DNA of 64,000 nucleotides from Cupriavidus plantarum (GTDB lineage Bacteria; Pseudomonadota; Gammaproteobacteria; Burkholderiales; Burkholderiaceae): the NCBI RefSeq assembly GCF_905397285.1, contig NZ_CAJPUX010000006.1, positions 186,001-250,000 on the forward strand. The letters are read 5' to 3'. The notes below the pieces were generated by a model that made no database searches, was not told where the DNA came from, and saw nothing but the letters and a program-made list of their open reading frames with translations. Below, in pieces: positions 53,477 through 63,193 of this stretch (position 1 is its first letter; every line of letters begins with the position of its first letter). The position numbers were made by a program, and so were the translations under genes.

Positions 53477-54499
53477 ATGAAGATTGCCGTTCTCGACGAT
53501 TACCAGGACGCCGTGCGCAAGCTGCCTTGCTTCGCGCTGCTGGAAGGCCACGACGTCAAGGTGTTCAACAACACCGTCAAGGGTGTGGGCCAGCTGGCCG
53601 CCCGCCTGTCCGATGTGGAAGCGCTCGTGCTGATCCGCGAGCGGACCCGGGTCACGCGCCAGCTTCTGGAAAAGCTGCCCAAGCTCAAGATCATCAGCCA
53701 GACCGGCCGCGTGGGCGGCCCGGGCGGCCATATCGACCTCGACGCCTGTACCGACCGCGGCGTGGTCGTACTGGAAGGCACAGGGTCGCCCGTGGCGCCG
53801 GCCGAACTGACGTGGGCGCTGATCATGGCCGCGCAGCGGCGGATTCCGCAGTACGTCGCCAGCCTGAAGCATGGCGCCTGGCAGCAGTCGGGCCTCAAGT
53901 CGACGACGATGCCGCCGAATTTCGGCCTCGGCCAGGTCCTGCGCGGGCAGACGCTCGGCATCTGGGGCTACGGCAAGATCGGCAAGCTGCTGGCCGGTTA
54001 CGGCCGCGCGTTCGGCATGAACGTGCTCGTATGGGGCCGCGAAGGATCGCAGCAGTCGGCACGCGACGATGGCCTCAACGTGGCCGAATCCGCCGAGCAG
54101 CTGTTTGCGGACAGCGACGTGCTGAGCCTGCATCTGCGGCTCAACGACGAGACGCGCGGCATCGTGCGGCTCGCGGATCTGCAGCGCATGAAGCCCACCG
54201 CGTTGTTCGTCAACACGAGCCGCGCCGAGCTGATCGAGGAGAACGCGCTCGTCGCGGCGCTCAATCGCGGCCGGCCTGGCATGGCGGCGGTCGATGTATT
54301 CGAGTCGGAGCCGATCCTGCAGGGCCACGCGCTGCTTCGCATGGAGAACTGCATCTGCACGCCGCACCTCGGCTACGTCGAGCGCGACAGCTACGAGCTT
54401 TACTTCCGCACGGCGTTCCAGAACATCCTGGACGTCCTCGCCGGCAAGCACGACAGCATCGCGAACCCGAAGGCGCTGACGCCCGCGCTGTCGCGCTAG
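53477..54499 (+). CDS. D-2-hydroxyacid dehydrogenase
   Basis: 340 aa NAD-dependent enzyme of the D-isomer 2-hydroxyacid family. The nucleotide-binding motif GIWGYGKIGKLLAGYGRAFG lies at about residues 160-180. The catalytic Arg lies in NTSRAELI, Glu in FESEP and His in CTPHLGY, so the triad is complete. Substrate class includes glycerate, lactate, glyoxylate and phosphoglycerate; no ACT domain is present, arguing against a regulated SerA. The ATG at 53477 follows AGTCAAAGAGTCACCG, a weak ribosome-binding site. Confidence 0.88.
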   Translation: MKIAVLDDYQDAVRKLPCFALLEGHDVKVFNNTVKGVGQLAARLSDVEALVLIRERTRVTRQLLEKLPKLKIISQTGRVGGPGGHIDLDACTDRGVVVLEGTGSPVAPAELTWALIMAAQRRIPQYVASLKHGAWQQSGLKSTTMPPNFGLGQVLRGQTLGIWGYGKIGKLLAGYGRAFGMNVLVWGREGSQQSARDDGLNVAESAEQLFADSDVLSLHLRLNDETRGIVRLADLQRMKPTALFVNTSRAELIEENALVAALNRGRPGMAAVDVFESEPILQGHALLRMENCICTPHLGYVERDSYELYFRTAFQNILDVLAGKHDSIANPKALTPALSR

Positions 54500-54618
54500 G
54501 TCCCGATAGGTCCTTTACAGGGCCCGCACGGGCGCGTGGGCTGGCCCACATTCAAACGTGCACTTCGCTGGATACACTGGTCGCATCGTCGATCCGTCGA
54601 TCGTCCCGGAGTGCACCG

Positions 54619-55239
54619 ATGACCGATTCCGCCCGTGTTCTCGCGATCAGCGTGGGTACGCCGCTGCCGCTCGTGGTGGCCGGCGGCGGTACCGAGGCCA
54701 TCGTCCTGTCTGCCATTCGCAAGCATCCGCTCAGCACGCAGCTGAGGCCCATCGCCGTGCAGGTGCATGCGCTGGGCCTCGCCGGCGACGAGCAGGCGGA
54801 CCGCACCATCCACGGCGGTCCCGATCGCGCGCTCTATCTCTATCCGTTCGAGCACTATGCATGGTGGAACGCCCGCCGCCGCGCGGCGAAGGTGCCCGAG
54901 TCCAACCGCCCGCTCGGCTTCGGCGCGCTGGGCGAGAACCTCACCGTGCAGGGCCTGTTCGAGACCGAACTCTGGGCCGGCGACCTCCTGCGCATCGGCA
55001 ACGTCGTGCTCGAGGTCGGCCTGCCGCGCAACCCGAACGTCAAGTTCAACGCAGTCATGGGGTACGGTAAAGCCGTACATGACATGGTGCAGAGCGGTTA
55101 CACCGGGGTCTATCTGCGGGTGGTCAAGCCTGGCGAGCTCCAGGCCGGCGACGCCATCGTGGTGACCCCCGGGCCACGCAATGTGTCGGTGGAAAACATC
55201 AACCTCCGCCGCAGGGATGGCTGGCGCGTGCTTTTCTGA
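54619..55239 (+). CDS. MOSC-domain protein (YiiM-like)
   Basis: 206 aa with MOSC signatures: the early VGTPLPL, GDEQADRTIHGGPDRALYLYPFEHY, and GALGENLTVQGLFETELWAGDLLRIG. YiiM-type members handle molybdenum-cofactor-linked reduction, for example of N-hydroxylated bases. It lies about 120 bases after the dehydrogenase gene. Conserved Cys is absent, common in this subgroup. Confidence 0.85.
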   Translation: MTDSARVLAISVGTPLPLVVAGGGTEAIVLSAIRKHPLSTQLRPIAVQVHALGLAGDEQADRTIHGGPDRALYLYPFEHYAWWNARRRAAKVPESNRPLGFGALGENLTVQGLFETELWAGDLLRIGNVVLEVGLPRNPNVKFNAVMGYGKAVHDMVQSGYTGVYLRVVKPGELQAGDAIVVTPGPRNVSVENINLRRRDGWRVLF

Positions 55240-55476
55240 TATGTTTGCCCTTTAATACAACTCTGAATACAACGCCGCGAGCGTCCCCTCCTTTCCGGCC
55301 GTCTGTAATGCGCTGTAATAAGCCGCGCTAGCCTGAATCATGCGAGGCGCGGTACTTATACAGATTCGATACGCGCCGATAACAAGGGCACGGGGCAATA
55401 CGGTCGAAGTGGCTCCAAGAAGCCGCCTTCCGTCGGGGAGCAGCGTTTGACGTTCGCAGTGGAGAAGGGTCCTCAC

Positions 55477-56709
55477 ATGAAAACAGACGGGATCGACCAG
55501 CCCAAGGGGTTTGTCGATGGCAACTGGAGCGCGGCCGCCGGTACGGGGCGCGGCCGGACTTCGCCTTGGGTCGCGCTGGTTGTGATCCTCGTGGTGGCCG
55601 GTGCCGGCTGGTTCGGCTGGAAGACGTGGTACGTGCCGAAGCACGAAGTCAAGGCCCCCGCCGCGATCATGGTGTCGACGGCGGTCGTGCAGCAGGGCGA
55701 CGTGCCGCTGGAGGTCAATGCCAACGGCAACGTGACCGCCCTGCAGACGGTCGAGGTGCGCCCGCAAATCTCCAGTACGGTCCAGTCCGTGCATATCAAG
55801 GAAGGCCAGACGGTGAAGCCGGGCGACCTGCTGTTCTCGCTCGACACGCGCATGGATGAAGCCAACATGGCCCGCGCCCGCGCGCAGCTGCTGCGCGATC
55901 AGGCGGACCTTGCCGATGCGCGCCGCACCCTCTCCCGCAGCCAGGAACTGCTCGAGCGCAACTTTATCTCCCGCAGCGCGGTGGACACCGCGCAGGCGAA
56001 GGTCGATGGCTTCGAGGCGACGATCCGCGCCGACCAGGCCGCGATCGAGGCCAGCCGCGTGGCCATCAGCTATGGCTCCATCCGCGCGACGATCGGTGGC
56101 CGCACCGGCGTCATCAACGTCTTTCCGGGCTCGCTGGTCACGCCGACCACGGCCACCTCGATGGTCACCGTCGCGCAGATCTCGCCGATCGCCGTCACGT
56201 TCACGCTGCCCGAGCGCCAGCTCGCCGCGCTGCGCGAGGCGCTGCGCGTCGGCCCGGTCAAGGTGACCGCATTGCCCAATGACGGCAGCAAGACCCCGGT
56301 GGTCGGCCGCATCACGTTCGTCGATAACACCGTCGATCCGCAATACGGCAGCATCCGCATCAAGGCGCAGTTCGACAACGAGGAACAGCGCCTGTGGCCG
56401 GGCACCTATGCCAACGTCAACGCGGTCGTGCAGACGCTCCAGGGCGCGCTGACGGTACCGCCGCAGGCCGTGGTGACGGGGCCCGAAGGCCGCTTCGTGT
56501 ACACCGTGCAGCCGGACAGCACCGTGGCGCGCGTGCCCGTGAAGGTCATCGCCACGACGGCGGCGGCCGCGGTGATCGAGGGCGTGGAGCCCGGCGCGCG
56601 CGTGGTGACGGAAGGCACGCAGAACCTGCGCCCCGGCTCGCGCATTCGCGAAGGCAAGGCTGGCGGCGCGTCGGCGGCGTCGGCCACGGCCGGCAACGGC
56701 GGACACTGA
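55477..56709 (+). CDS. RND efflux periplasmic adaptor (membrane fusion protein)
   Basis: 410 aa. One membrane anchor at about residues 30-48 (WVALVVILVVAGAGWFGW), then the lipoyl/hairpin region (VEVRPQISSTVQSVHIKEGQTVKPGDLLFSLD) and an alpha-hairpin (about 125-190). The beta-barrel and membrane-proximal domains complete it (WPGTYANVNAVV, PPQAVVTGPEGRFVY). It links the RND pump encoded four bases downstream to an outer-membrane channel; no channel gene follows here. MdtA/AcrA family. Confidence 0.92.
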   Translation: MKTDGIDQPKGFVDGNWSAAAGTGRGRTSPWVALVVILVVAGAGWFGWKTWYVPKHEVKAPAAIMVSTAVVQQGDVPLEVNANGNVTALQTVEVRPQISSTVQSVHIKEGQTVKPGDLLFSLDTRMDEANMARARAQLLRDQADLADARRTLSRSQELLERNFISRSAVDTAQAKVDGFEATIRADQAAIEASRVAISYGSIRATIGGRTGVINVFPGSLVTPTTATSMVTVAQISPIAVTFTLPERQLAALREALRVGPVKVTALPNDGSKTPVVGRITFVDNTVDPQYGSIRIKAQFDNEEQRLWPGTYANVNAVVQTLQGALTVPPQAVVTGPEGRFVYTVQPDSTVARVPVKVIATTAAAAVIEGVEPGARVVTEGTQNLRPGSRIREGKAGGASAASATAGNGGH

Positions 56710-56713
56710 CATC

Positions 56714-59700
56714 ATGACGCTGTCCGAGCTTTGTATCCGGCGGCCCGTGATGACGGTGCTGCTATGCCTCGCCGTCATCGTGACGGGCATCGTGCTGTAC
56801 CCGACGATTCCGATCGCCGCGCTGCCCAGTTTCAACTCGCCGGTGATTCAGGTCACCGCGACGCTGCCGGGTGCGAGTCCGGAGACGATGGCCGCGTCCG
56901 TGGCGATCCAGCTGGAGAAGCAGTTCGCGACGATTCCGGGCGTGACGGTGATCAGTTCGTCGAACACGCTTGGCAATTCGAGCATCACGATCGAATTCAA
57001 CAACGACCGCGATATCGATGCCGCCGCGGTCGACGTGCAGGCCGCGCTGTTCCGCGCGCAGCGCACGCTGCCGATCGAGATGACGCAGCCGCCGTCGTAC
57101 CGCAAGGTGAACCCGGCCGATGCGCCGGTCATCCTGCTCGCGATCAATTCTCCGGCGATGAGCCTGGCCGAGCTGAACGCGTTTGGCGACAACCTGATCT
57201 CGCCGACGCTGGCCACGCTGCCAGGCGTCGCGCAGGTGCAGGTGCTTGGCCAGAAGCGCTTTGCGGTGCGCGTGCGCGCGAAACCCGATGCGCTGGCCGC
57301 GCGCGGGCTCACGCTCGATGAGCTGGCTACCGCGCTCAATCGCGCGAATGCCAACACGCCGGTCGGCACGCTCGACGGCGCGCGCCAGACGCTGACGATC
57401 CAGGCCAACCGGCAGCTCTCGAACGCCGATGCGTTCCGCAACATCATCGTTGCGAGCCAGCCGAGCGGGGCCATCGTCAGGTTGTCCGACGTGGCCGAGG
57501 TCGAGGACAGCGTCGAGACCATCAAGACGGGCAGCTGGCTCAACAACGAGCGCTCGATCGTGCTGACGGTGCTGCGCCAGCCCGATGCCAACACGGTGGC
57601 CGTGGTCGACTCGATCAAGGCCACGCTGCCGCGCCTCGTGCAGCAGATGCCGGGCTCGGTCAACGTGGCGGTGGTCAACGACCGCTCCGTGTCCATTCGC
57701 GAATCGATCCACGACGTGCAGTTCACGCTGGCGCTGACGGTGGCGCTCGTCGTGATGGTGATTTTCCTGTTCCTGCGCCGCGCGGCCGCGACGCTGATCC
57801 CGACGGTGTCCGTGCCCATCTCGCTGATCGGCACGGTCGCGCTGATGAAAGCGCTGGGCTACAGCCTCGACAACGTGTCGCTGCTCGCGATCACGCTGGC
57901 CGTGGGTCTGGTCGTCGACGATGCGATCGTGATGCTCGAGAACATCGTGCGGCATATCGAGGAAGGCGTGCCCCCGCTGAAGGCCGCGCTGATCGGCTCG
58001 CGCGAGATGGGCTTCACGATTCTCTCGATCTCGATCTCGCTGGTGGCGGTGTTCATTCCGATCTTCTTCATGCCGGGCGTGATCGGCCTGCTGTTCCACG
58101 AGTTCGCGGCGGTGGTGTCGCTGTCCATTCTCGTGTCCGCGCTGGTCTCGCTCACGCTCATCCCGATGCTGTGCGCGCGCTTCTTGTCGGCGGAGAACGT
58201 GCCCATCGACGAATCGCAGCATGCGTATGGAGACCACAAGGGCGACCACAAGGGTGACCATGTCATGGCGGTGGCCGCCGCGCATCCGTCGCATCACGCG
58301 CATCAGTCGCATCACGCGCCGAAGAAGCCGTCGATCGGCCTGCGCTCCACGCAGTGGTTCGAGGACCTGTTCAACTGGACGCTCCGCAAGTACGCCAACG
58401 GGCTCGACTGGTGCCTCGCGCATCGCGGCTTCGTGCTGGCGATCGCGGGCCTGACGTTCGTGCTGACCGCGGTGATGTTCGCGACGATTCCCAAGGGCTT
58501 CTTCCCCGAGGAGGACATCGGGCAGATCCAGGTGAACGCGGAAGGCCCGCAGGACATTTCGTTCGAGGCAATGTCGGTGCGCCTGCGCGATGCGGCGGAA
58601 CGCATCCGCGCGAATCCCGCGGTGAAATCCGTGGTGGCATCCATCGGCGGCGGCAACTCCCCCGCGATCAACACGGGCCGCATGTTCGTCGAACTGAAGC
58701 CGCTCGGCGAACGTCCCAAGATGCCGCAGGTGGTGGAGTCGCTGCGCAAGGACGTGTCGGTGGTGCCCGGCCTCGCCGTGTATTTCTCGCCGGTGCAGAA
58801 CCTGCGGCTCGGCGGGCGTCAGAGCAAGAGCCGCTACCAGTACACGCTGCAAAGCGTGAAGGCCGGCGAACTCCAGTCGTATTCCGATCGCCTGATGGCG
58901 AAGATGCGTGCCGAACCCATTTTCCGCGACGTGACGAGCGACTCGCAGCAGTCGGGCCTCGAAGCGCAGCTGACGATCGACCGCGACAAGGCCAATGCGC
59001 TCGGCGTGCAGATCCAGGACGTGCGCACGGCGCTGTACACGGCGTTCGGCGAGCGGCAGGTCTCGACGATCTATACGCCGATCGACAACTACTACGTGAT
59101 TCTGCAGGCGGCCGAAGTCGATCGCACCGACGAGACCGCGTTCTCCAAGCTGTACGTGCGCAGCAAGACGGGGCAGATGGTGCCGATCTCGGCGTTCGCG
59201 ACCACCGAACGGCGCGTCGGGCCGATCGCGGTCAACCATCAGGGACAGCTGCCCTCCGTCACGGTGTCGTTCAACCTCGCGCCGGGTGCCGCGCTGGGCG
59301 ACGCGTCCAGCAAGATCGAACGCTATCGCAAGGAGATCGAGATGCCTAACTCGATCTTCCCGAGCTGGGGCGGCGACGCCGCGGTGTTCCAGTCGTCGCA
59401 GGCGACGCAGATCGTGCTGCTCGTCGCCGCCATCGCGGTCATCTATACGCTGCTGGGCGTGCTGTACGAGAGCTACATCCATCCGCTGACGATTCTTGCG
59501 GGGTTGCCTTCCGCGGCGATCGGCGCGCTGCTCACGCTGTTCATTTTCAACGTGGAGCTGTCGTTGATCGCGACCATCGGCGTGCTGATGCTGATCGGCA
59601 TCGTCAAGAAGAACGCCATCATGATGATCGACTTCGCGCTCGCGGCGCAGCGCGAGCAGGGCATGGCGCCGGCCAGGGCCATCCGTCAGGCTTGCCTGCT

Positions 59701-59962
59701 GCGCTTCCGTCCGATCATGATGACCACGTTCGCGGCGGTGATGGGCGCCCTCCCTCTGGCGCTGGGCCTCGGCGCGGGCGCCGAACTGCGGCAGCCGCTC
59801 GGTCTGGCCGTGGTGGGCGGCCTGCTGTTCTCGCAGGTCATCACGCTGTTCATCACGCCCGTCATCTACCTCGCGCTCGACCGCTTCTCGGGTAGCGGCC
59901 CGTTGCAGATCGATGCCGAGGGCAACCTGATCGCGGAAGCGGAGGCGGTCGCGCAGCGGTAG
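56714..59962 (+). CDS. RND multidrug efflux transporter with His-rich linker
   Basis: 1082 aa, HAE1/MdtB-MdtC-like. It has twelve membrane helices and two large periplasmic loops; the first helix starts LCIRRPVMTVLLCLAVIV, and the proton-relay Asp pair is in LAVGLVVDDAIVMLEN. The second half carries GIVKKNAIMMIDFAL. Between the two halves, at about residues 500-537 on the cytoplasmic side, is a stretch with ten His (GDHKGDHKGDH, HPSHHAHQSHH). Ordinary HAE1 pumps lack this. Exports drugs or toxic compounds by proton antiport. Confidence 0.93.
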   Translation: MTLSELCIRRPVMTVLLCLAVIVTGIVLYPTIPIAALPSFNSPVIQVTATLPGASPETMAASVAIQLEKQFATIPGVTVISSSNTLGNSSITIEFNNDRDIDAAAVDVQAALFRAQRTLPIEMTQPPSYRKVNPADAPVILLAINSPAMSLAELNAFGDNLISPTLATLPGVAQVQVLGQKRFAVRVRAKPDALAARGLTLDELATALNRANANTPVGTLDGARQTLTIQANRQLSNADAFRNIIVASQPSGAIVRLSDVAEVEDSVETIKTGSWLNNERSIVLTVLRQPDANTVAVVDSIKATLPRLVQQMPGSVNVAVVNDRSVSIRESIHDVQFTLALTVALVVMVIFLFLRRAAATLIPTVSVPISLIGTVALMKALGYSLDNVSLLAITLAVGLVVDDAIVMLENIVRHIEEGVPPLKAALIGSREMGFTILSISISLVAVFIPIFFMPGVIGLLFHEFAAVVSLSILVSALVSLTLIPMLCARFLSAENVPIDESQHAYGDHKGDHKGDHVMAVAAAHPSHHAHQSHHAPKKPSIGLRSTQWFEDLFNWTLRKYANGLDWCLAHRGFVLAIAGLTFVLTAVMFATIPKGFFPEEDIGQIQVNAEGPQDISFEAMSVRLRDAAERIRANPAVKSVVASIGGGNSPAINTGRMFVELKPLGERPKMPQVVESLRKDVSVVPGLAVYFSPVQNLRLGGRQSKSRYQYTLQSVKAGELQSYSDRLMAKMRAEPIFRDVTSDSQQSGLEAQLTIDRDKANALGVQIQDVRTALYTAFGERQVSTIYTPIDNYYVILQAAEVDRTDETAFSKLYVRSKTGQMVPISAFATTERRVGPIAVNHQGQLPSVTVSFNLAPGAALGDASSKIERYRKEIEMPNSIFPSWGGDAAVFQSSQATQIVLLVAAIAVIYTLLGVLYESYIHPLTILAGLPSAAIGALLTLFIFNVELSLIATIGVLMLIGIVKKNAIMMIDFALAAQREQGMAPARAIRQACLLRFRPIMMTTFAAVMGALPLALGLGAGAELRQPLGLAVVGGLLFSQVITLFITPVIYLALDRFSGSGPLQIDAEGNLIAEAEAVAQR

Positions 59963-60002
59963 GTACGCGGTGCCGGGTTTTTTGGCCTTAGAATCTCACG
60001 CC

Positions 60003-60512
60003 ATGACACCCAGTACGCTCGAAACCCTCATGTACGAGGTCGGACAGTTGTTCCTGTATCCGACCCTCGCGCTGATCGGCATCCTGTTCGTCCACGCCTT
60101 CTGGGCGCTGGGCGACTTTGCGATGCAAGCCTGGCTGCGCGCGCGGCATCCGATCGACAGCGGGCGCGGCTATGCGCTCGTGGCGTGGGCGCGGCGGCAT
60201 GGCGAGGACGATGCGGATGCGCTCGACGTCGCCGCGCACCGTCTGCTGGAACGCGCGCGCATCGCCACGCGCGTGGCGCCGATGCTGGGCCTCGTGGCGA
60301 CGATGATTCCGATGGGCCCCGCGCTCAAGAGCCTTTCCGGCGGCGATCTCGCCAACGTTGGCGAGAACCTGACCATCGCATTCTCGGCGGTGATCCTCGC
60401 GCTGATCGCTGCCAGCATTACCTTCTGGGTGGTCAATGTGCGTCGCCGCTGGCTGGCGGAAGAACTCGTATGGCTCGGGCGCGCCAGGGCGGAGCGGAGC
60501 GCCGGTGCATGA
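60003..60512 (+). CDS. MotA/TolQ/ExbB-family proton-channel protein
   Basis: 169 aa with three membrane helices (about 18-40, 98-115 and 128-150). The channel motif APMLGLVATMIPMGPAL resembles the ExbB/TolQ signature (LGLLGTVxGM). It should form a proton-driven stator. The next gene starts inside its stop (ATGA), pairing it with DUF2149, which replaces ExbD. Confidence 0.8.
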   Translation: MTPSTLETLMYEVGQLFLYPTLALIGILFVHAFWALGDFAMQAWLRARHPIDSGRGYALVAWARRHGEDDADALDVAAHRLLERARIATRVAPMLGLVATMIPMGPALKSLSGGDLANVGENLTIAFSAVILALIAASITFWVVNVRRRWLAEELVWLGRARAERSAGA

Positions 60513-60838
60513 AATTCCTCGACGAGAGCGAAGCCGACGATCCGATCCTGTCCGTGGTGAACCTGATCGACGTGTTCCTCGTCGTGATCGCGGCGCTGCT
60601 CATCGCCATTGCGCGCAATCCGATGAACCCGTTTACGCATGACGATGTCACGGTCATCACCCGTCCCGGCAAGCCAGACATGGAGATCGTGTCGCGGCAG
60701 GGGCAGAAGGTGGTGCGGTATCACGGCACGGGGCAGCCCGGCAGTGGCGATGGCGTGAAGGCGGGGGTGGCCTATCGCATGAAGGATGGATCGATCGTGT
60801 ATGTCCCTGAGACCGGAGCGGAGACCGACAAACCATGA
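60509..60838 (+). CDS. DUF2149 protein, ExbD-like partner
   Basis: 109 aa. A single N-terminal membrane helix (about 18-38) follows the conserved DPILSVVNLIDVFLVVIAALL; the Asp in NLIDVF corresponds to the proton-binding Asp of ExbD/TolR. The rest is a small periplasmic domain. DUF2149 proteins occur with MotA/TolQ-like partners in metal and corrin uptake loci. Overlaps both neighbours by four bases. Confidence 0.8.
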   Translation: MKFLDESEADDPILSVVNLIDVFLVVIAALLIAIARNPMNPFTHDDVTVITRPGKPDMEIVSRQGQKVVRYHGTGQPGSGDGVKAGVAYRMKDGSIVYVPETGAETDKP

Positions 60839-61698
60839 GCATCGATTCGATCGGCCGCGCCTGGGGCGCGACCGTGGCGCTGGCCGTGCTGGCTTGCGTG
60901 GTGGGGCTGAGCGGTTGTGCCATGCAGGGTCCGACGCCCGAGGACGTGAGCAAGACCTTCGTGGGCAAGTCGTACGTGCTGCTCGGCGAAGTGCATGACA
61001 ACCCCGAGGGGCAGCGCCAACGGCTCGAAGCATTGACGCGCGCTGTGCAGGCGGGGTGGCGGCCGGCGATCGCGATGGAACAGTTCGATCGCGAGCGTCA
61101 GGGCGATATCGACCGCGCGCGACGCGAGCGGCCGGACGATCCCGATTACCTGATCGCGCAGGCCGCGGGCGATCGCAGCGGGTGGCAATGGCCGTTGTAC
61201 CGGCCGGTGGTGGCGCTGGCGTTGCAGTACGACCTGCCGTTGCTGGCGGCCAACCTGTCGCGCGCGGATGCCAGCCGGATCGTGCGGGGCGGACTGGCAG
61301 GCGTGTTCAATGCGGGCCAGCAGAAGGCGCTTGGCCTCGACAAGCCGCTGCCGCCGGATCTGGTATCCGCGCAATCGACGGAACTCGATGCGGGGCACTG
61401 CGGGCTGTTTCCGCGCCAGATGCTGCCGGGGATGCTGAGCGCACAGGCGGCGCGCGACGCCATGATGGCCGCGACGATGCAGCCCTACGCGGCGCGCGGC
61501 GCGGTGCTCATCGCGGGCAACGGCCACGTCCGCCGCGACCTCGGCGTGCCGCGCTGGATCCCCGGTGACAAGGCGGCCGTGCTGAGCATCGGCTACCTCG
61601 AGGAGAGCAATACGGTGGCGAAGGGCTACGACGCGGTGATCCGCGTGCCGACGGTCGCGCGCAAGGACCCTTGCGACGACGTCGTCGTGCGGAAGTAG
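60835..61698 (+). CDS. ChaN-family haem-binding lipoprotein
   Basis: 287 aa. The lipobox LSGC near residue 28 marks a lipoprotein. ChaN motifs are LLGEVHDNPEGQRQRL (about 50-65), IAMEQFDRERQGDID and IAGNGHVRRDLGVP near the end. ChaN binds two stacked haems. With the ExbB-like/DUF2149 pair in the same transcript it suggests an energised haem or tetrapyrrole handling unit. Confidence 0.88.
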   Translation: MSIDSIGRAWGATVALAVLACVVGLSGCAMQGPTPEDVSKTFVGKSYVLLGEVHDNPEGQRQRLEALTRAVQAGWRPAIAMEQFDRERQGDIDRARRERPDDPDYLIAQAAGDRSGWQWPLYRPVVALALQYDLPLLAANLSRADASRIVRGGLAGVFNAGQQKALGLDKPLPPDLVSAQSTELDAGHCGLFPRQMLPGMLSAQAARDAMMAATMQPYAARGAVLIAGNGHVRRDLGVPRWIPGDKAAVLSIGYLEESNTVAKGYDAVIRVPTVARKDPCDDVVVRK

Positions 61699-61737
61699 CG
61701 CAACCCCGAGGGCGCGTTAAGCCAGCTGGAGGGCGTG

Positions 61738-63192
61738 TCAAGCCAGCTTCAGCGCCAGCACCGCCCTCACCCCCCGCCCCTGCGTCGCATCCGTGAGCGT
61801 GACGCCGCCGCCGAAGCGCGCCGCCATTTCGCGCGAGATGGCGAGGCCCAGGCCGGAGCCCGGTTCCGTATGCCCGACGCGGCGGTAGAAGCGCGCGAAA
61901 ACCTTCTCGCGTTCCTCCACAGGAATCCCCGGCCCATCGTCCTCGACGATCAGCAGCGCCTCATCGCCCGCGAGCCGCGCGGATAGCGTGATGCGGCTGC
62001 CGCGCGGCGAATACTGGATGGCGTTGTGCACGAGATTCGCCAGCGCCTCCCGCAGCAGCGCCCCATCCGCGCGCACCGGTAACGACAACCCCGCCGGCCG
62101 TTCCCACCCGAAGTCCTGCTGCTTGCCGCGCGCCAGCGGCAGGTAATCGAGCGCTACCTGTTCCGCGATGGCGACCGCATCGATGACGTCGACCGCTTCC
62201 ACCGGCACCGCCCCATCGCGCCGCACGCGCGCGAGCGCCAGCAGCTGATTCGTCAGCCGCGCCGCTTGCCCAAGCTGGGCTTCGATCGCCCCCACCGCCT
62301 CGCGCGCCGCCTGCGGGTCGCCATGCAACGATAGCTGACGCTGCGCGAACTCCGCCTGCGTTTTCAGGATCGCGAGCGGCGTGCGCAACTGGTGCGCCGC
62401 ATCGGCAATGAACTGGGCCTGCGCCTGCGCCATCGCTTCGGATCGCGCCACATGCGTGTTCACGGCATCGACGAGCGGACGCACTTCCACCGGAACATGA
62501 TCGAACGCCAGCGGCGTGAGGTCGTCCGGCGACCGCGCGCGCACGTCGTCGCGGACCCGCGCCAGCGGCCGCAGCACATACGTGATGCCGCCGACGAGGA
62601 TCAGCGCCGACAGCACGATCAGCACCGTATCGCGCGCCAGCGCGCTGCGCCACACGCGCGCGATCAATGCCGTACGCGGCTCGGCGGTTTCCGCCACCTG
62701 GACGATCACGCGCAGATGGGCATCGGGCCGGTACACGGGCCGCGCCATCGCCGCAATGCGCACGGGTTCTTCGCGATACGTCGCATCGTAGAAGCGCGTC
62801 TCGTTGTTCACCAGCGTGCCCCTGGGCAGCGGCAGGTCGTCGTAGCCTGTAATGGTCTCGACCACCCCCGCGCGCTCGATCGACACGCGATAGAACACGT
62901 GCGTCTGCGAAGCGGTTTCGAACATCTCCATCGCGGCGTCGGGCAGCGACAGCTGCACGCTCTCGCCCGCCATGCCAATCGCATTGTCGATCGTCCGCAC
63001 CGAGCCGTAGAGCGAGCGGTCATACGCGGTGTTCGCCGCATCGCGCAGGGTGTCGTACGTGAACCAGGAATCGATCGCGGTGATCGCGATGAGCGCGGGT
63101 ACCAGCAGCAACAGCAGCTGGCGACGCAGGCTGCCACGCAGCCAGAGCCGCAACGGCAGCCGTGCGGGCGCGCGCAGATGGCGTCGCCACAT
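61738..63192 (-). CDS. tctE: TctE-like sensor histidine kinase
   Basis: 484 aa. Two membrane helices (about 20-45 and 175-195) enclose a 2CSK_N-type periplasmic domain (DSWFTYDTLRDAANTAYDRSL). HAMP-like, HisKA (phospho-His in DAAHQLRTPLAILKTQ) and HATPase domains follow (NLVHNAIQYSP, DDGPGIP, GSGLGLAI). It senses external carboxylates in the Tct system. It starts one base after the tctD stop, so both are cotranscribed. Confidence 0.9.
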   Translation of the reverse strand: MWRRHLRAPARLPLRLWLRGSLRRQLLLLLVPALIAITAIDSWFTYDTLRDAANTAYDRSLYGSVRTIDNAIGMAGESVQLSLPDAAMEMFETASQTHVFYRVSIERAGVVETITGYDDLPLPRGTLVNNETRFYDATYREEPVRIAAMARPVYRPDAHLRVIVQVAETAEPRTALIARVWRSALARDTVLIVLSALILVGGITYVLRPLARVRDDVRARSPDDLTPLAFDHVPVEVRPLVDAVNTHVARSEAMAQAQAQFIADAAHQLRTPLAILKTQAEFAQRQLSLHGDPQAAREAVGAIEAQLGQAARLTNQLLALARVRRDGAVPVEAVDVIDAVAIAEQVALDYLPLARGKQQDFGWERPAGLSLPVRADGALLREALANLVHNAIQYSPRGSRITLSARLAGDEALLIVEDDGPGIPVEEREKVFARFYRRVGHTEPGSGLGLAISREMAARFGGGVTLTDATQGRGVRAVLALKLA

Positions 63193-63193
63193 G

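Noticed and set aside
56762..59482. A 906-codon minus-strand reading frame
   Set aside because: Antisense shadow of the RND transporter; composition is Arg/His/Asp-rich without domains. The same applies to long antisense frames over cstA, pckG and ntrY.
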